Source of the DNA: Lineus longissimus
Taxonomy: Eukaryota; Nemertea; Pilidiophora; Heteronemertea; Lineidae
Length of the DNA stretch: 64,000 nt
NCBI RefSeq assembly: GCF_910592395.1
Contig: NC_088309.1
Location: 7,318,501-7,382,500, forward strand
Direction: 5' to 3'
Shown here: piece after piece, positions 60,357-64,000 of the stretch
Layout of the letters: each line of letters begins with the position of its first letter
Position numbering within the stretch: the stretch's first letter is position 1
Notes under the pieces: model-generated
What the model was told of the DNA's origin: nothing
The model's input: only the letters and a program-made list of their open reading frames with translations
The model's database searches: none
Position numbers and translations under genes: made by a program

Positions 60357-61245
60357 TGTAGATCTGTCCCATTGCATTTTAGTCAGTTATATCGTGTCAT
60401 GTTCTCTTTTCCTGACTCTCATAATCATTCTCTATTTTCTTACTCCAGTATAACTCAGTCTCATATTGCATTCTGGTCAGTTTTGTCATGTTCTCTTTTC
60501 CTGACTCTCATAATCATTCTCTATTTTCTTACTCCAGTATAACTCTGTCTCATATTGCATTCTGGTCAGTTTTGTCATGTTCTCTTTTCCTGACTCTCAT
60601 AATCATTCTCCATTTTCTTACTCCAGTATAACTCTGTCTCATATTGCATTCTGGTCAGTTTTGTCATGTTCTCTTTTCCTGACTCTCATGATCATTCTGT
60701 ATTTTCTTACTCCAGTATAACTCTGTCTCATATTGCATTCTGGTCAGTTTTGTCATGTTCTCTTTTCCTGACTCTCATGATCATTCTGTATTTTCTTACT
60801 CCAGTATAACTCTGTCTCATATTGCATTTGGTCAGTTTTGTCATGTTCTCTTTTCCTGACTCTCTTAATCATTCTGTATTTTCTTACTCCAGTATAACTC
60901 TGTCTCATTGCATTCTGATCAGTTTTGTCATGTTCTCTTTTCCTGACTCTCATAATCATTCTGGTTTTTCTTACTCCAGTATAACTCTGTCTCATTGCAT
61001 TCTGATCAGTTTTGTCTTGTTATGTTTTCCTGACTCTTGTAATCATTCTCTATTTTCTTCATACTCCAGTATAGATCTGTCTCATTGCATTCTGGTTAGT
61101 TTTGTCATATTTCTGTCATCCTCACTCTTAATATAATCATTCTCTATTTTCTTACTCCAGTATAGATCTGTCCTATTGCATTGTGTTCAGTTCTGTCAAA
61201 TTATGGTATCCTCGTTCTCTATTTTCTTACTCTGGATCTGTCTTT
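60357..61245 (+). repeat. 89-bp minisatellite, about nine to ten copies
   Basis: The landmark 'tcatgttctcttttcctgac' recurs at 60397, 60486, 60575, 60664, 60753, 60841 and 60928, i.e. every 87-89 bp, with decayed versions near 61015, 61105 and 61196. Other unit parts are 'tcattctntattttcttactcc', 'agtataactctgtctca' and 'attgcattctggtcag'. Central copies are nearly identical and edge copies decay, as expected from unequal crossing-over. Confidence 0.92.
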
Positions 61246-63522
61246 TCAGTGGTTCAGTGGATTAGTCCTATTCGAACTCATCATCATCATTAGATAACTA
61301 AAGCGACTATGTCACCACCAGTACAACCATAGTCGCCCAATAACTTCCATCAGTTTAGATGGCACAGATATTTTCGTCAGTGCCGGCTGCCCTCATGTCC
61401 TTCTCAAGAGCCTCCTCTCATCACATACAGTGTCTTCCTCTTCTTCGTCCACCAACTTTCATCTTGTTAGGCCTATTCATACTAGGCCTATCGTGTTGTC
61501 AACAATGTGCAATACCAATCTGGAGGGTGCCAGTGCAATACACCAGATCAAACACCAGATCTTGTTTTCCAGAACTGCCCACTCTGGAACATAGAGAGAC
61601 TGGTCACATGGTGGAACAATGCATTGATGGAGACAAAGCTCTGAGGATCAAGGGAGGAATAAGAGACGACAGCCAGTATATAGGAGACATAGGCCTGGTT
61701 CTGTAGTATATAGCCATAAATAGTAATTCAAACACTATGAAAAAGACTCACTTAGGTATAGTCTTCAAAACCAGATTTCTTTGGTTTATGAAAGTTTGCA
61801 AATTGGCTGTTCTTAAAAAACAACTCAATAACACCAAGTTCAATGTTGCTGTCTGTTAGATCAGGATTTCTCTACTACTACCAGGTGAAAGAAAAGCTTA
61901 CTTGATGCTCATTGAATTGACCTGGGACAAGTTGTTAGTGTCCTATAGCTTTGTGTGAGGGAAGGGTAAAGGAATGCTGCCTGACCATAGCTATAGGATG
62001 TTCGCGTCTGGTCCTTTCATCACAGGTTTCAAAGTGACAGAATCAGGTACAAGAGGCATTGCCAAAGGTATTTCCAAAGAGTGGCCTTAATAGGATTTTC
62101 GCTCACACTATTCAACCTCATGTAAAGACATGACATGTTTTCAGGCCTCACAGGCAAAAGGAACATGCTTGTGACAAGAAAATATGTCGAATTTGAGATA
62201 TGTACAATATGTTAAACCATGTTTGCAGACTACATACCAATTTTTAAAATATGCCAATTTCTTCCTCAGCTTATCACTAGTTATTAATTTATCAAGCATC
62301 ACTTGCTTTCATCATAAAAACCTGGTTTCCATTTACATCTGCTTTATCTTATGAATAGCTGGAGTGTTTTTGCTCACTCATAATGGAGACTCATTGCCTT
62401 AAATGAGTGCAAATGGAAGAACTCCAATTACATATGATGTTTGCTGTGCGTGTACCCCCTCCCCTTCCGCTATAATGGAATATGCCTTAGTGGGGACTGG
62501 AAAATTGGTTAACTATGGAGTATTGATCCAGTGGGGACTGAGTATAAATAAACATACCATGTGCTGTGGTGATGTGCTTCATGCTGAGTGCCTTACATGT
62601 AGCATTTAAGCCCCTATATGACTTTGCTATTTCTGGGGGATGATGCTACAAAAAGTCATCTGTAGCGAGGTGTGAACAGTAGGGCCCTGGATTAAGAAAT
62701 GTCACCTCATCAGTGTGACTTCGTGCCACCAGTTATAACTGTGGATAAGTTTGCAATCTGATTCAATGCCTGGAACTCATACTCTAACACTGCATTCGGA
62801 CTCAGGGGCTTTGAAGACCGGTGCAATCGAATATCAAGCTGGCACAATTTGCTTACAATGCCAGTATTTTTTCGGAAGAAGTCATCAGGATCCATTTCTC
62901 CTGTGAAAAATCTGAATGTTCCATACGTGAAGAAAAAACGATGCATGTCCGAGGCTGGTCTAGAGCTTTACAGGTAGGAAGGGTGTTGTGCTGGTCTGTT
63001 TCTGTTCAGGTGTTCCTACCTGAGGACAAGGCATGAGAATGGGTCATAAAACTGCTTAACTCCTTCTATACTGTTGCCTGTGTGGAATTGTCACTTACGG
63101 AAACTGAAATGTTTTACATGTGATGTGGACAAGAGAAAAATAAGTAAAGACAAGTGCTATTGGTAATGTATCGAAAGGCAGTAATTTACCTAGTTGAAAA
63201 CATGTTTTAATTGACTAAGCAGGGCTTTTACTTCCATGATAAGAGCCAAACCAAAGTTTTGACGAAATTATGGGAGTCCTGCAACATGTATTTAGGTTAA
63301 TAGTTTCAAAACTGAGAGTCCTGGGCCAAGTTTTATGCTTCAAAGGACACTTTTCAGAGATATCTTGAGCCCTGCTGTGGTGAAAGTAATTATAAGATCA
63401 TGACTATATAATTATATGATTAATACCCTTCAGGCCAGATTGTCTCCATATCCTTGGGGAAGTTCCCATCATGATAGTGGAGTAATGCCAAGGACCAAAG
63501 GTGCTATTGATATTGGGTTTGT

Positions 63523-63723
63523 ACAAAGTGAATGTTTCAGTTGGTATAGGCAGGAGCTGGGGGTCCAGTTAGTGGACTCCAGGTGACAATTCTGCATGGT
63601 TAGGGAATTAGGTCTGGCTTGACTGGTGAAAAAAGCATTCCTCATATAAACAGTGATATACTGTGAGATAGTAGAGACGCCAATGGCCAACTTATGGCCC
63701 ACCTTGCTTTAGTTTCACTTTAA
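63523..63723. mobile_element. Diverged inverted-repeat element, third copy
   Basis: Internal blocks 'ataggcaggagctgggggtcc', 'ctccaggtgac', 'ggtctggcttgactggtga' and 'agtagagacgccaatggccaactt' align in order with the element at 23474-23685. The ends keep only a short inverted 'aaagtgaa'. No coding capacity is present. Confidence 0.5.
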
Positions 63724-64000
63724 TGCAGACAACTACTTCTACCTCCTTGGTATACATGAACTTTGAGTACAAATCAATATCTTGACATTATTTCTCAGCA
63801 CTACTCTATCCAACCAGATATAATGGCGAGAAATTGGATGCAGGTTTGATTTTTCCTGCATAGAGGGCAGTTGATAAAGAACTGCCCTACAACTTGCCAG
63901 TTCATGTTTTACCAGACCTCACGCAAAACCTTTTGCAGTATCAAAAGTTTGAAAAGAAAAACCTTCCTCGGAATAAATTAGTTGGTGCTTACCAGCCTGA

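Larger units (their letters stand above)
58393..64000. other. LINS1 3'UTR and gene-poor right end
   Basis: An AATAAA at 58571-58576, 179 nt after the LINS1 stop, probably ends its mRNA. Beyond it I find no exon with convincing splice sites and coding character. The region holds an 89-bp minisatellite (60357-61245), a diverged inverted-repeat copy (63523-63723) and AT-rich unique DNA. Frames of about 100 codons at 58798-59088 and 61359-61706 lack recognisable domains. Confidence 0.5.

Noticed and set aside
60753-61136. Repetitive frames on both strands
   Set aside because: They are translations of the 89-bp minisatellite; the repeats of the peptide follow the DNA unit.
61359-61706. 115-codon plus-strand frame
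   Set aside because: No domain or conserved motif seen and it lies in gene-poor DNA; the length is within what chance allows in 64 kb.

Overview
The window reads as nuclear DNA of a marine invertebrate bilaterian. It has spliced genes with GT-AG introns, AATAAA poly(A) signals, AT-rich introns, tRNA-derived SINEs, small inverted-repeat elements, minisatellites, and frequent ACATGT-type palindromes of the kind common in echinoderm, hemichordate, mollusc and brachiopod genomes. The phylum cannot be fixed from this sequence. There is no bacterial operon structure, no CRISPR array and no virus-like gene set.

Layout. (1) About 1.7-22.9 kb, plus strand: the 3' part of a long gene for a mostly disordered protein. 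It carries about twelve tryptophan-basic motifs (P-x-W-x-x-E-x-x-x-R-[RK]) and one exon that looks like a capping-protein-interaction (CPI) motif, so a CRACD/phostensin-like actin regulator is the best guess. Its large intron holds several candidate alternative first exons whose splice phases fit one another. (2) About 23-27.4 kb: 3'UTR and intergenic DNA with an inverted-repeat element ending in TTAA. (3) 27.4-29.9 kb, plus strand: a leucine-rich-repeat membrane receptor with an uninterrupted coding exon, then a 54-bp minisatellite. (4) 30.9-38.8 kb, minus strand: CHFR, 19 coding exons. (5) 39.0-41.4 kb, plus strand: C1QBP, sharing a 184-bp divergent promoter with CHFR. (6) 42.1-44.2 kb, minus strand: CENPQ. 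(7) 45.1-49.3 kb, plus strand: DDX49. (8) 50.7-54.1 kb, minus strand: an unassigned terminal exon, UQCR11, a 70-aa single-pass membrane microprotein and PIGBOS1. (9) 54.9-58.4 kb, plus strand: LINS1, with a near-perfect fold-back element in its last intron. (10) 58.6-64 kb: no gene I can support; an 89-bp minisatellite and one more inverted-repeat copy.

The genes form no single pathway. They are a housekeeping cluster: mitotic checkpoint (CHFR), kinetochore (CENPQ), ribosome biogenesis (DDX49), mitochondria (C1QBP, UQCR11, PIGBOS1) and a Lines-family protein. Many are arranged head to head over short spacers, so shared promoters are likely. For the seven conserved genes and the actin-like gene I checked exon phases by hand. 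Each conserved-gene model closes to a whole number of codons from ATG to stop; the actin-like gene does so from its first visible exon.
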